This document shows positions 51,088 through 58,981 of a stretch of 64,000 nucleotides of DNA, piece after piece. Both the position numbers and the translations under genes were made by a program. Numbering within the stretch: position 1 is the first letter of the stretch; every line of letters begins with the position of its first letter. Below the pieces are notes generated by a model. The model saw only the letters and a list, made by a program, of their open reading frames with translations. It did not search any database and was not told where the DNA came from. The stretch comes from Cryobacterium suzukii (GTDB lineage: Bacteria > Actinomycetota > Actinomycetes > Actinomycetales > Microbacteriaceae). The stretch is taken from the NCBI RefSeq assembly GCF_004403185.1, contig NZ_SOHJ01000002.1, positions 124,001 to 188,000 on the forward strand, in the 5' to 3' direction.

Positions 51088-51911
51088 CCTTACTCGGCGA
51101 ACGGCCTCGTGCAGCACAGCACAGCATCGATTGGCACCGCACCTCCGGGCGCAGTGCCGAGCACAGCGGTGCCGAGCGCGCAACGCCAGCACCCGCCGCG
51201 CTCGTCGCTATCTCACACGGCACCAACTCGGCTGACGGCCAGGCCGCCATCGCTGCCCTCGTCGAGGCCGTTACACTCGCTCATCCCGAACTTGCCGTGA
51301 TCGGTGGTTTCGTCGACGTGCAACAGCCGGATGTCGCGGCGAGCCTCGGTGCGGTTCCCCCGGATATTGCCGCGGTCGTGGTGCCACTGTTGCTCTCCGC
51401 CGGTTACCACGTGCACGTCGACCTGCAACGGGAGACCAGCGCGCACGACCGCGTGACGACCGTGTCGCGGGCGCTCGGCCCGGACGACCGACTCATCGAC
51501 GTACTCGAACATCGCCTGCGCGCCGACGGGTTCGACAAACGTGTCCCCGGCCAGGAGATCGTGCTCGCCGCCGCAGGCTCGAGCGACGCGCGCGCGGTGC
51601 ACGACTGCCGCACGGTCGGTGCCCTGCTGGAACAGCGCCTCGGCGTTCGCGTCACCGTCGGCTTTCTCTCCGCGGCCACGCCCCGGCTGGCCTGCGCCGT
51701 CACCGCGGCTCGATTGCGCGGGGCCAGCGTCACCGTGAGCACCTATTTAATGGCGCCCGGATTCTTCTTCGACTTGACGCGCGCCCAGAGCGTGGGCGCC
51801 GACCGGGTCACCGCCCCGCTGCTGCTGCCGGGTGAAACGGCCCCGGCTCCTCTGGTTGACCTGGTCGTCGACCGGTACCTCGAGGCGAAAGAGCAAGCCC
51901 AAATCTTCTAG
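51084..51911 (+). CDS. sirB: Sirohydrochlorin ferrochelatase (CbiX/SirB type)
   Basis: Inserts iron into sirohydrochlorin to finish siroheme. The 275-residue protein has two CbiX-like halves. AISHGTNSADGQ near 43-54 carries the metal-binding His; PLLLSAGYHVHVDLQRE near 108-124 is the second conserved segment; the later half has LAAAGSSDARA and YLMAPGFFFD. The ATG overlaps the nirD stop (ATGA). The order nirD-sirB supports iron, not cobalt, as the metal. Confidence 0.88.
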   Translation: MTLLGERPRAAQHSIDWHRTSGRSAEHSGAERATPAPAALVAISHGTNSADGQAAIAALVEAVTLAHPELAVIGGFVDVQQPDVAASLGAVPPDIAAVVVPLLLSAGYHVHVDLQRETSAHDRVTTVSRALGPDDRLIDVLEHRLRADGFDKRVPGQEIVLAAAGSSDARAVHDCRTVGALLEQRLGVRVTVGFLSAATPRLACAVTAARLRGASVTVSTYLMAPGFFFDLTRAQSVGADRVTAPLLLPGETAPAPLVDLVVDRYLEAKEQAQIF

Positions 51912-51920
51912 AATTTGACC
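51909..51920 (+). promoter_or_regulatory. Leaderless -10 element of trmD
   Basis: TAGAAT at 51909-51914 overlaps the sirB stop codon and lies six bases before the ATG at 51921. It would let trmD be transcribed apart from the nitrite genes. Confidence 0.55.
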
Positions 51921-52631
51921 ATGCGCATCGATATCGTCACCATATTTCCCGAATTCTTCGATGTGCTGGATCTGTCGCTGCTCGGCAAGGCCCGCCAGAG
52001 CGGCTTGATCGAGTTGGGCGTGCACAACCTGCGCGACCACACCCACGACCGCCACCATTCGGTCGACGACACCCCGTATGGTGGCGGCGCTGGCATGGTC
52101 ATGAAGCCGGAGCCCTGGGGTGACGCCCTCGATGCCATACTCGGCGCTGACCCTGAGCCGGTCGACGACGGCCCCATCGTCATCTTTCCCTCGCCGGCGG
52201 GGGACCAGTTCACCCAGCGGATGGCCCGCGAGCTATCGCTCGAGCAACACCTCGTCTTCGGATGTGGCCGCTACGAGGGCATCGACCAGCGCGTCGTCGA
52301 CCACTACGAGCAGCGCGGCCGGGTGCGGCTGGTCAGCCTCGGCGACTACGTGCTCAACGGGGGAGAGGTGGCCGTGATGGCCATGATCGAAGCGATCGGC
52401 CGACTCATTCCCGGCGTCGTCGGCAACCCGGAAAGCCTGGTCGAGGAGTCCCACGAAGACGGGCTGCTCGAATACCCCAGCTACACCAAGCCCGCCAGCT
52501 GGCGCGGCCTCGACGTTCCGCCGGTGTTGCGAAGCGGCAACCATGGCGCCATCAGCAGTTGGCGCCACCAGCAGCAAATTGAACGCACCGAACGCGTGCG
52601 GCCCGACCTTCTGCCGCCCACGATCTCATGA
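51921..52631 (+). CDS. trmD: tRNA (guanine(37)-N(1))-methyltransferase TrmD
   Basis: Makes m1G37 in tRNAs that read CNN codons, which prevents frameshifting. The 236-residue SPOUT protein has the N-terminal [27 protein letters not shown] near 53-65, the trefoil-knot SAM site [14 protein letters not shown] and [11 protein letters not shown] near 113-145, and the C-terminal [15 protein letters not shown] tRNA contact. ATG 51921 is supported over TTG 51915 by the -10 spacing. It is normally joined to rimM; here 6.3 kb of other genes lie between. Confidence 0.96.
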   Translation: MRIDIVTIFPEFFDVLDLSLLGKARQSGLIELGVHNLRDHTHDRHHSVDDTPYGGGAGMVMKPEPWGDALDAILGADPEPVDDGPIVIFPSPAGDQFTQRMARELSLEQHLVFGCGRYEGIDQRVVDHYEQRGRVRLVSLGDYVLNGGEVAVMAMIEAIGRLIPGVVGNPESLVEESHEDGLLEYPSYTKPASWRGLDVPPVLRSGNHGAISSWRHQQQIERTERVRPDLLPPTIS

Positions 52632-52676
52632 CTTCAGCCTCCAGCGAACGCCGAGGTTAGTGTCAGCCCCCATCGA

Positions 52677-52688
52677 TAAACTGACCCA
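52677..52688 (+). promoter_or_regulatory. Leaderless -10 element of the membrane-protein gene at 52689
   Basis: TAAACT at 52677-52682 with six bases before a GTG start. Confidence 0.5.
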
Positions 52689-53234
52689 GTGATCATCCGC
52701 CGCGCCTTTTACCACTGGCAATTCATCGCCGCCGGAGCCCTGCCGCTCTGGCTCCTCATCGGGTCGTCGATCTTCGGATCGGGCGCCTGGGCCGTGCTGG
52801 GCATCTTCTTCGGCGCCATACTCATCGGCCTCGGGTTGCTCCTCGTTGCCCTCGTCGTCTATGCGCGCAAAGAAGTGCGCGAAACCCGGGCCGTCTCCTA
52901 CGCCGACGTCGGCGTGCTCGCCCTCTGGCACGCGCTCATCATCGCCATTCCGTTCTCCACGGATGCCGCCGGCTGGCTGAGCGTGCTCGTCATCATCGGC
53001 GGGTTCGCTGTGTTTTGGTTCGCCGTCTGGGAGTTGTTCGACACAGCCCGGCGCCGAGTTTTGGCGATGGTCGACCTGGTGGAGCAGCAGGCGCACGGGC
53101 AGTCTGCCCCGGCCGGGGCCCAGCATCCACTGCCGAACCGGCCACGCCCCCGCGAGACCAAGCCGGCACCGAACTTTGGCCGAGGTGCCAAGCCAGAGGT
53201 CATCGTCATCGAAGAAAAGCGCGATCGGCTCTGA
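52689..53234 (+). CDS. Small membrane protein of unknown function
   Basis: A 181-residue protein with four hydrophobic spans (about 10-28, 35-59, 78-92, 97-118), then a polar, proline-rich tail that ends VIVIEEKRDRL. I recognise no motif. The GTG start is 57 bp after trmD and has its own leaderless-type -10 box. Location between trmD and rplS suggests a lineage-specific insertion in the ribosomal group. Confidence 0.6.
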   Translation: MIIRRAFYHWQFIAAGALPLWLLIGSSIFGSGAWAVLGIFFGAILIGLGLLLVALVVYARKEVRETRAVSYADVGVLALWHALIIAIPFSTDAAGWLSVLVIIGGFAVFWFAVWELFDTARRRVLAMVDLVEQQAHGQSAPAGAQHPLPNRPRPRETKPAPNFGRGAKPEVIVIEEKRDRL

Positions 53235-53250
53235 CCCGCCCGGCTCCGCT

Positions 53251-53279
53251 TTGCAACGGGTGCGAGTTCATGACAGAAT
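53251..53279 (+). promoter_or_regulatory. Probable sigma-70-type promoter of rplS
   Basis: TTGCAA (53251-53256), a 17-bp spacer, and CAGAAT (53274-53279). It predicts a leader of about 120 nt before rplS, unlike the leaderless genes around it. Confidence 0.45.
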
Positions 53280-53350
53280 AAGCGCTTGTGCCGCTGCAGG
53301 ACTCTGCCACAGGGGAACCTGCTCGTTGCGGTGCACATCCTCATACTGAT

Positions 53351-53366
53351 TGCTTCGAATGAAGCA
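53351..53366 (+). promoter_or_regulatory. Hairpin in the rplS 5' leader
   Basis: TGCTTC-GAAT-GAAGCA: a perfect 6-bp stem with a four-base loop, 44 bp before the rplS ATG. It may be part of a ribosomal-protein leader used for autoregulation; this is inferred from its place only. Confidence 0.35.
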
Positions 53367-53409
53367 CCTAGCGTAGTCGACCTGTGGCGGGTACAGAGAG
53401 CGAAACAAC

Positions 53410-53751
53410 ATGCATATTCTCGACGCGGTAGACGCCCCATCGCTGAAGAAGGATCTTCCTGACTTCCGTGCCGGCGACACCGTCAAGGTTCACGTCAACA
53501 TCATTGAGGGAACCCGCTCTCGTATCCAGGTCTTCCAGGGAGTCGTCATCGGCCGCTCCGGCGAAGGCGTGCGCGAAACGTTCTGCGTTCGCAAGGTCAG
53601 CTTTCAGATCGGCGTCGAGCGTACCTTCCCGGTGCACTCCCCGGTCATCGACCACATCGAGATCGTGACCCGCGGCGATGTTCGTCGCGCGAAGCTGTAC
53701 TACCTGCGCGACCTGCGTGGCAAGAAAGCCAAGATCAAGGAAAAGCGCTAA
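53410..53751 (+). CDS. rplS: 50S ribosomal protein L19
   Basis: A 113-residue basic protein at the 30S-50S interface. It has the L19 segments [20 protein letters not shown] near 20-39, [12 protein letters not shown] near 42-53, and the end [19 protein letters not shown]. Length is normal. It has its own promoter and leader, and is followed by a strong hairpin before lepB. Confidence 0.97.
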   Translation: MHILDAVDAPSLKKDLPDFRAGDTVKVHVNIIEGTRSRIQVFQGVVIGRSGEGVRETFCVRKVSFQIGVERTFPVHSPVIDHIEIVTRGDVRRAKLYYLRDLRGKKAKIKEKR

Positions 53752-53787
53752 CTTTCGCGCTTTTGCAAAGATCCAATCGGATTCTTC

Positions 53788-53826
53788 CCTGAGCTCCCCA
53801 TCACCTAAACTGATGGGGAGCTCAGG
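53788..53826. terminator. Perfect 16-bp stem hairpin between rplS and lepB
   Basis: CCTGAGCTCCCCATCA pairs fully with TGATGGGGAGCTCAGG around the loop CCTAAAC. There is no T tract after it. It ends 7 bp before the lepB ATG, so it could end rplS transcription or fold at the 5' end of a lepB message. Its centre also holds TAAACT, a possible -10 box. Confidence 0.65.
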
Positions 53827-53833
53827 CGGTTAA

Positions 53834-54631
53834 ATGACAGATGAAGTGCTCGCCTCCAGGTCCGATCGTCGGGTATCAGAGTCGAAGAAGTCCCGAAGCA
53901 CGATGGCACGCAGCAAGAAGGCGCCAAGCAAACAACGCAGCGTCTTGCTGTTCATCCGCGACCTCCTCATCATTTTCGTGGTCGCACTGCTCATCTCCTT
54001 TCTGATCAAGACCTTTCTGATTCGGTCGTTCTACATCCCATCCGGGTCGATGGAGAACACCCTGCAGATCGACGACCGCATCATCGTGAATCAGCTCGAA
54101 CCCGAGCTGATCCCGATCTCCCGCGGCGACGTCATCGTGTTCAAAGATCCCGGCGGATGGCTGCTGCCGCAGGCTGAGATCGTGCAAAATCCGATCATTG
54201 CGGGGGTGGACTGGCTGCTCTCGGTCGTTGGACTGTCCGCGCCCGACAGCAACGACCACCTGATCAAACGGGTGATCGGACTACCCGGCGACCACGTGGT
54301 CTGCTGCAACGCCCTCGGCCAGATGAGCGTCAACGATGTTCCGCTTGACGAATCGGCTTATGTGCTGCTGCCGGCTGGCGATACCAAGGTCTCCAAGGAC
54401 GACTTCGATGTCACGATCCCGGCGGACTCACTCTGGATGATGGGCGACAACCGGTACAACTCCAAAGACTCCCGCTACAACGGTGACACGGTCGGCAAGG
54501 GGTACGTCCCGATCGACAACGTCGTCGGTCGCGCGCTCGTCGTGAGCTGGCCGCTCGCGCACTGGGCGTGGCTCGATGACTATCCGGACGTGTTCCGTGA
54601 GGTGGAGCAGGCCGACCAGGGCTCCGAGTAG
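53834..54631 (+). CDS. lepB: Signal peptidase I
   Basis: Cleaves signal peptides outside the membrane. The 265-residue protein has a basic cytosolic N-terminus, one span at about 38-60, catalytic Ser72 in IPSGSMENTL, catalytic Lys145 in LIKRVIGLPGD, and the box MGDNRYNSKDSR near 203. It is anchored type II with the catalytic domain outside. It follows rplS and overlaps rnhB by one base (TAGTG). Confidence 0.95.
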   Translation: MTDEVLASRSDRRVSESKKSRSTMARSKKAPSKQRSVLLFIRDLLIIFVVALLISFLIKTFLIRSFYIPSGSMENTLQIDDRIIVNQLEPELIPISRGDVIVFKDPGGWLLPQAEIVQNPIIAGVDWLLSVVGLSAPDSNDHLIKRVIGLPGDHVVCCNALGQMSVNDVPLDESAYVLLPAGDTKVSKDDFDVTIPADSLWMMGDNRYNSKDSRYNGDTVGKGYVPIDNVVGRALVVSWPLAHWAWLDDYPDVFREVEQADQGSE

Positions 54632-55275
54632 TGGCGGTGTCCGACCCCACCCTCGAGGTGGAGTTCGATCTGTTGCGCACCGGCGCACGCTTTGTGATCG
54701 GCTGTGACGAAGTGGGGCGCGGAGCTCTCGCCGGGCCGGTGGCTGTCGGATTCGCCGCGGTGGACGCATCCGTTCTGAGCATGCCAGTGGGACTGCGCGA
54801 CTCGAAGATGCTCAGCGAACCGCGCCGGGAACTGCTCGCACCGCTCGCCGTCGCCTGGGCGACATACTCGGCCGTGGGGCTCGCCTCGGCCGCCGAGGTC
54901 GATGAGCTCGGAATCATCGCCTGCCTCGGGCTGGCCGGCAAGCGTGCGTTGGCCGAGCTGTATACGCAGGGTGTCGATGTGGCCGGCAGCATCGTCTTGC
55001 TCGACGGCAGCGACGACTGGCTGAACAAGGCGCTGGCCACCCCGTTGAACGTGGTGACGCGTATCAAAGCCGACCGGGATTGCGGGTCGGTGGCGGCGGC
55101 ATCCGTTATCGCCAAGGTGCACCGCGACCGCCTCATGATCGCCGCGCACGACGACGCGCCCGGCTACGGCTGGGCCTCGAACAAGGGCTACGGCAGCGCC
55201 GCCCACCTGAGCGCGATCGACGTGCTCGGGCCGACCCCCTTACACCGCAAATCGTGGCTCAAAATCTCAGCGTAA
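54631..55275 (+). CDS. rnhB: Ribonuclease HII
   Basis: Removes ribonucleotides from DNA by cutting RNA-DNA hybrids. The 214-residue protein has the acidic signature GCDEVGRGALAGPV at 24-37 (Asp26, Glu27), a third Asp in LLDGSDDWL, and RIKADRDCGSVAAASVIAKV with the fourth acidic residue. GTG starts within the lepB stop, so the two are translationally coupled. Confidence 0.95.
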   Translation: MAVSDPTLEVEFDLLRTGARFVIGCDEVGRGALAGPVAVGFAAVDASVLSMPVGLRDSKMLSEPRRELLAPLAVAWATYSAVGLASAAEVDELGIIACLGLAGKRALAELYTQGVDVAGSIVLLDGSDDWLNKALATPLNVVTRIKADRDCGSVAAASVIAKVHRDRLMIAAHDDAPGYGWASNKGYGSAAHLSAIDVLGPTPLHRKSWLKISA

Positions 55276-55287
55276 GATGAGATCACC

Positions 55288-55611
55288 ATGGAAGAAGACG
55301 AATTCGAGGACTACGACCGCGAGGTCGAGTTGGCCCTGTACCGGGAATATCGAGACGTGGTTGGCCAGTTCCAGTACGTCGTCGAAACCGAACGCCGCTT
55401 CTATCTCGCCAACGAGGTCGATTTGGTGCGCCGTGACACGGAACACGATTTCTACTTTGAACTGACCATGAAGGACGTTTGGGTCTGGGACGTCTACCGC
55501 TCGGACCGATTCGTGAAAGCGGTGCGCGTGCTGACCTTCAAGGACGTCAACGTGGAAGAACTCGCGTCGAAGGACTTCGAACTTCCCAAGGAACTTGCAA
55601 TCGACGAATAA
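55288..55611 (+). CDS. DUF2469 family protein
   Basis: A 107-residue acidic protein conserved in Actinobacteria directly after rnhB. It begins MEEDEFEDYDREVELALYRE and ends in a helical, acidic tail. Tyr/Arg/Trp-rich centre (RRDTEHDFYFELTMKDVWVWDVY, split by a turn) is the most conserved part in the family. No catalytic motif is known. The 12-bp gap to rnhB suggests one operon. Function unknown. Confidence 0.85.
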   Translation: MEEDEFEDYDREVELALYREYRDVVGQFQYVVETERRFYLANEVDLVRRDTEHDFYFELTMKDVWVWDVYRSDRFVKAVRVLTFKDVNVEELASKDFELPKELAIDE

Positions 55612-55646
55612 GCAATGACTCCGGGGCCGTGGGTGGCCGGACATGT

Positions 55647-55659
55647 TCCGTTTAACGGA
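55647..55659. promoter_or_regulatory. Palindrome upstream of the GAPDH gene
   Basis: TCCGTTTAACGGA is a perfect inverted repeat of TCCGTT around one base, 31 bp before the GTG start. Its place, in the short gap after DUF2469, would suit a repressor site. Confidence 0.35.
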
Positions 55660-55690
55660 CTAACCAACGAAGGTTTAGGAAGGCAACCCT

Positions 55691-57166
55691 GTGATCCAGG
55701 ACGCTGATCGTGCCCGTGCAACGTGGAGTAATCGTGAGGCTCTCGCTGAGGCGATGATTCCCCTGATCGGGCGCCTCTACCGGGACAACACCGTCGTGAC
55801 GAGCGTCTACGGCCGCGGCCTGGTCAACAAGTCGGTCGTCGGCCTGCTCAAGGCACACCGGTTCGCCCGCCATATAGCGGATGTCGAGCTTCCGCTCGAA
55901 GAGACCCTCCCGATTCTTCAGGCCATCGACGGCCTCAACCTCGGAGCAGCGTCGATCGACCTCGCGCGGCTCGCCCTCGGCTTTCGCGAGCAGAACGGCC
56001 GCGTCACTCTCGAAGAGTACCTGCGCGCCGAACTCGCCGACGTCGTCGGCCAGCACGGACTCGACGCGCGCACCAGCACCGACGTCGTGCTCTACGGCTT
56101 TGGTCGCATCGGCCGGCTGCTTGCCCGCATCCTGATCGAACACGCCGGCGGCGGCCAGGGCTTACGCCTGCGCGCGATCGTCGTGCGGCGCGGTTCCGCC
56201 AATGACCTCGTGAAGCGTGCCAGCCTGCTGCGCCGCGACTCGGTGCACGGCCCGTTCGAGGGCACGATCACCATCGACGAGGAGAACGACACCATCCTCG
56301 CCAACGGCACACTCATCCAGGTGATCTACTCCGGTGACCCGGCCAGCGTCGATTACACGCGGTACGGCATCCACGACGCCATCGTCGTCGACAACACCGG
56401 CAAGTGGCGCGACGAAGAAGGCCTGTCGCAGCACCTCAAGTGCCTAGGCATCGCCCGGGTGCTATTGACCGCACCGGGCAAGGGCGCGCTGAAAAATATC
56501 GTGCACGGCATCAACCACACCGATATTCTGGCGAGCGACCGCATTATTACCGCGGCGTCCTGCACCACGAACGCCATCACTCCGGTGCTCAAGGCCATCA
56601 ACGACCGCTATGGCATCATCGACGGTCATGTCGAAACGGTGCACTCGTTCACCAACGACCAGAACCTCATCGATAACTTCCATTCCGGTGACCGCCGCGG
56701 CCGCTCCGCCGCGCTCAACATGGTCATCACCGAGACCGGAGCGGCCAAGGCCGTTGCCAAGGCCCTGCCCGAACTCGCCGGCAAACTCACCGGCAACGCT
56801 ATCCGCGTTCCCACCCCCGACGTCTCGATGGCCATTCTCAACCTCAACCTTGCCCTCGCGACCGACAAGGACGAGCTCAACACGTACCTCCGCACCATGT
56901 CGCTGCACTCCTCGCTGCACCGGCAGATCGACTACATCGACTCGCCCGAAGTGGTGTCGAGCGACTTTCTCGGCTCCCGTCGCGCCGGGATCGTCGACGG
57001 TCTGGCCACCATCGTCACCGACCAGAAGGCCGTTCTGTACGTCTGGTACGACAACGAATACGGCTACAGCTGCCAGGTCATCCGGGTGCTCGAAGAGATG
57101 TCCGGCGTGCACGCGCCCATCTTCCCGGCCATCCTCACCGCCGAAACCCTCGAGCCGGTCGCCTGA
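55691..57166 (+). CDS. Glyceraldehyde-3-phosphate dehydrogenase, long (GapB-like) form
   Basis: Interconverts glyceraldehyde-3-phosphate and 1,3-bisphosphoglycerate. At 491 residues it is about 150 longer than the glycolytic enzyme: a helical N-terminal extension of about 130 residues precedes the cofactor motif YGFGRIGRLLAR near 135. Catalytic Cys291 is in SCTTNAITP; the C-terminus has WYDNEYGYSCQV. This form resembles the second GAPDH of corynebacteria, which works in gluconeogenesis. The GTG start has AGGAAGG upstream. Confidence 0.9.
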   Translation: MIQDADRARATWSNREALAEAMIPLIGRLYRDNTVVTSVYGRGLVNKSVVGLLKAHRFARHIADVELPLEETLPILQAIDGLNLGAASIDLARLALGFREQNGRVTLEEYLRAELADVVGQHGLDARTSTDVVLYGFGRIGRLLARILIEHAGGGQGLRLRAIVVRRGSANDLVKRASLLRRDSVHGPFEGTITIDEENDTILANGTLIQVIYSGDPASVDYTRYGIHDAIVVDNTGKWRDEEGLSQHLKCLGIARVLLTAPGKGALKNIVHGINHTDILASDRIITAASCTTNAITPVLKAINDRYGIIDGHVETVHSFTNDQNLIDNFHSGDRRGRSAALNMVITETGAAKAVAKALPELAGKLTGNAIRVPTPDVSMAILNLNLALATDKDELNTYLRTMSLHSSLHRQIDYIDSPEVVSSDFLGSRRAGIVDGLATIVTDQKAVLYVWYDNEYGYSCQVIRVLEEMSGVHAPIFPAILTAETLEPVA

Positions 57167-57178
57167 CCTACGTGATCT

Positions 57179-57250
57179 GGACGGGGCCCGGGCCCCGTCC
57201 ACGGGCCCAGTTTATAAACTGGGCCCGGGGTCCGGGCCCGGGCCCCGTCC
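57179..57250. repeat. 48-bp double-palindrome repeat, copy 3, with extra arm
   Basis: 22-mer palindrome at 57179-57200 and 24-mer at 57203-57226, as in copy 1. Here a partial second copy of the first palindrome follows (to 57250), so the unit is flanked on both sides. It lies between convergent GAPDH and nitroreductase-like genes, 12 bp after the GAPDH stop. Confidence 0.85.
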
Positions 57251-57254
57251 GCGA

Positions 57255-57701
57255 TTAGACGCGCGGCTCGCAGATGACCACGGGGATGTCGCGCTCGGTC
57301 TTGCCCTGGTAGGCGCCATAGCCGGGGTAGGCGGCGACGATGCGCGGCCACAGCTCGGCTTTCTCAGCGGATGACGCGGTGCGCGCCCGGAACGGTCGCG
57401 TCACCGTGCGTATGGTCAGGTCCACATCCGGCTCTGCCACGAGGTTGAGGTACCAGAACGGATGCCGGTCGTCGCCGCCCTTGGACGCCACGAAAATGTA
57501 TCGACCGTCCTCCTGCACCGGCGCCGTGAGCAGCGTCGACCGACGCTGTCCGCTACTGCGGCCGATCGTGTGCAGTTCGACGGTCTGCATGGTGCCGATG
57601 GTCCAGCCGAGGCGTCCGCCCGAAAGAGCCAGCAGCATCCGGTGCACGCCGTTCATGGCGTGCATGCCGAAGTCAGTCATCCGATGGCGCAGCGTCTTCA
57701 T
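57255..57701 (-). CDS. Nitroreductase-family deazaflavin (F420)-dependent oxidoreductase
   Basis: A 148-residue split-barrel protein of the Ddn/Rv3547 family. It has HTIGRSSGQRRSTLLTAPV near 44-62, FVASKGGDDRHPFWYLNLVAEPDV near 70-93 (phosphate- and F420-contact region), and PGYGAYQGKTERDIPVV at the end. ATG 57701 is chosen over one 17 codons earlier, which would overlap the divergent gene; TACGCT lies six bases before it. Substrate unknown. It uses F420, like the LLM enzyme at 39086. Confidence 0.88.
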   Translation of the reverse strand: MKTLRHRMTDFGMHAMNGVHRMLLALSGGRLGWTIGTMQTVELHTIGRSSGQRRSTLLTAPVQEDGRYIFVASKGGDDRHPFWYLNLVAEPDVDLTIRTVTRPFRARTASSAEKAELWPRIVAAYPGYGAYQGKTERDIPVVICEPRV

Positions 57702-57707
57702 ACGCCA

Positions 57708-57739
57708 AGCGTACGTGGCGCTGACGATAGGTTGGAGGA
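57708..57739. promoter_or_regulatory. Divergent leaderless -10 elements (nitroreductase-like gene and alcohol dehydrogenase)
   Basis: Minus strand TACGCT (57708-57713) is six bases from the ATG at 57701. Plus strand TAGGTT (57728-57733) is six bases from the ATG at 57740; the plus spacer GGAGGA is also Shine-Dalgarno-like. Only 38 bp separate the two starts. Confidence 0.55.
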
Positions 57740-58879
57740 ATGATTCCAGCAACGATGCTCAGCACGATTCTTCGCGGCGCGGGCGCGGCGCGGCCCTACG
57801 CCGACAGCCGTCCACTGACGTTCGAGCAGATTCCAGTCCCGGCTCCGCGCGCCGGCGAGGTGCTCGTGCGCATCGAACGTGCCAGTCTCTGCCACTCAGA
57901 CCTCTCGGTCATTGACGGCTCGCGCATTCGCCCCCTGCCGATGGCGCTCGGTCACGAGGCGGCCGGCACCGTGGCAGCCATCGGTGACGGCATCGATGAT
58001 GTCGCCGTCGGCGACCGAGTCGTGCTGGTGTTTGTGCCAAGCTGCGGCGAGTGCCGGGCCTGCCTGGCCGGGCGCCCCGCACTCTGCCACCGCGGGGCGA
58101 CGGCGAACGGAACCGGCGACCTGCTGCACGGCCCGGCGGTGCTGGCGAGTGACGTTGGGGAGCGCATCAACCACCACTTGGGCGTCTCGGCGTTCTCGCA
58201 GTACGCGGTTGTCGCCCGGGAATCTGTCGTCGCGATCGACCAGGATGTTCCCTTCGACGTCGCCGCCATGTTCGGCTGCGCGGCCCTGACCGGCATCGGC
58301 GCCGTGCTCAACACCGGCGCCCTCGCTCCCGGGCAGTCGGTGATCGTGTTCGGGCTCGGCGCGGTCGGCCTGATGGCCGTCATGGCCGCGGCACAGATGG
58401 TCGGCACGACCGTGATCGCGATCGATCCGTTGCCGCAGAAGCAGGAGTTGGCCCTTCGATTAGGCGCCCAGCATGCCGGGCCGCCCGACCAGGCGGCCGA
58501 GCTCGTGCGAACGCACGCCGGAGATGGCGTCGACCTCGCCATCGAGGCCGTCGGCAGCGCTCGCGTAATGGAAGCCAGCCTCGCCCTGCTCACCCGAGGC
58601 GGCGCCCTGGTCTCGGTCGGCCTGCCGCATCCAGAGCAGACCATCACCACGCCGGCGCTCCAGTTTGCCGGGCTCGGCCATCGGCTGCTCGGATCCTACA
58701 TGGGCGATTCGGTGCCGAGCCGGGACATCCCGCGCTACCTGCAGCTGTGGCGAGACGGCCTCTTGCCGGTCGAACTGCTGCACACCGATACCCGCCCACT
58801 CGCCGACCTCAACGAGAGCCTGGATGCGCTCGTCGCCGGCGACGTCGTGCGCCGCCTGTTTGTGATGCACGACGAGTAG
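57740..58879 (+). CDS. Zinc-dependent alcohol dehydrogenase (MDR family)
   Basis: A 379-residue medium-chain dehydrogenase. Catalytic zinc ligands: Cys in ASLCHSD near 51, GHE near 75. Structural zinc cysteines are in PSCGECRACLAGRPALCH near 98-115. The NAD motif GLGAVGLMAV lies near 208-217. It belongs to the class III/benzyl-alcohol-type group; the true substrate is not clear. It diverges from the F420-dependent gene. Confidence 0.92.
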   Translation: MIPATMLSTILRGAGAARPYADSRPLTFEQIPVPAPRAGEVLVRIERASLCHSDLSVIDGSRIRPLPMALGHEAAGTVAAIGDGIDDVAVGDRVVLVFVPSCGECRACLAGRPALCHRGATANGTGDLLHGPAVLASDVGERINHHLGVSAFSQYAVVARESVVAIDQDVPFDVAAMFGCAALTGIGAVLNTGALAPGQSVIVFGLGAVGLMAVMAAAQMVGTTVIAIDPLPQKQELALRLGAQHAGPPDQAAELVRTHAGDGVDLAIEAVGSARVMEASLALLTRGGALVSVGLPHPEQTITTPALQFAGLGHRLLGSYMGDSVPSRDIPRYLQLWRDGLLPVELLHTDTRPLADLNESLDALVAGDVVRRLFVMHDE

Positions 58880-58981
58880 CGCTTCCTCCACAGGCACCCA
58901 CGTTGCGGCCTTCTCCACCAATTTTGCGGCGGCCGGTGTCACCTGAGCCCCGAGACGTCACTCTGGTTTTCGGAGGTACTC

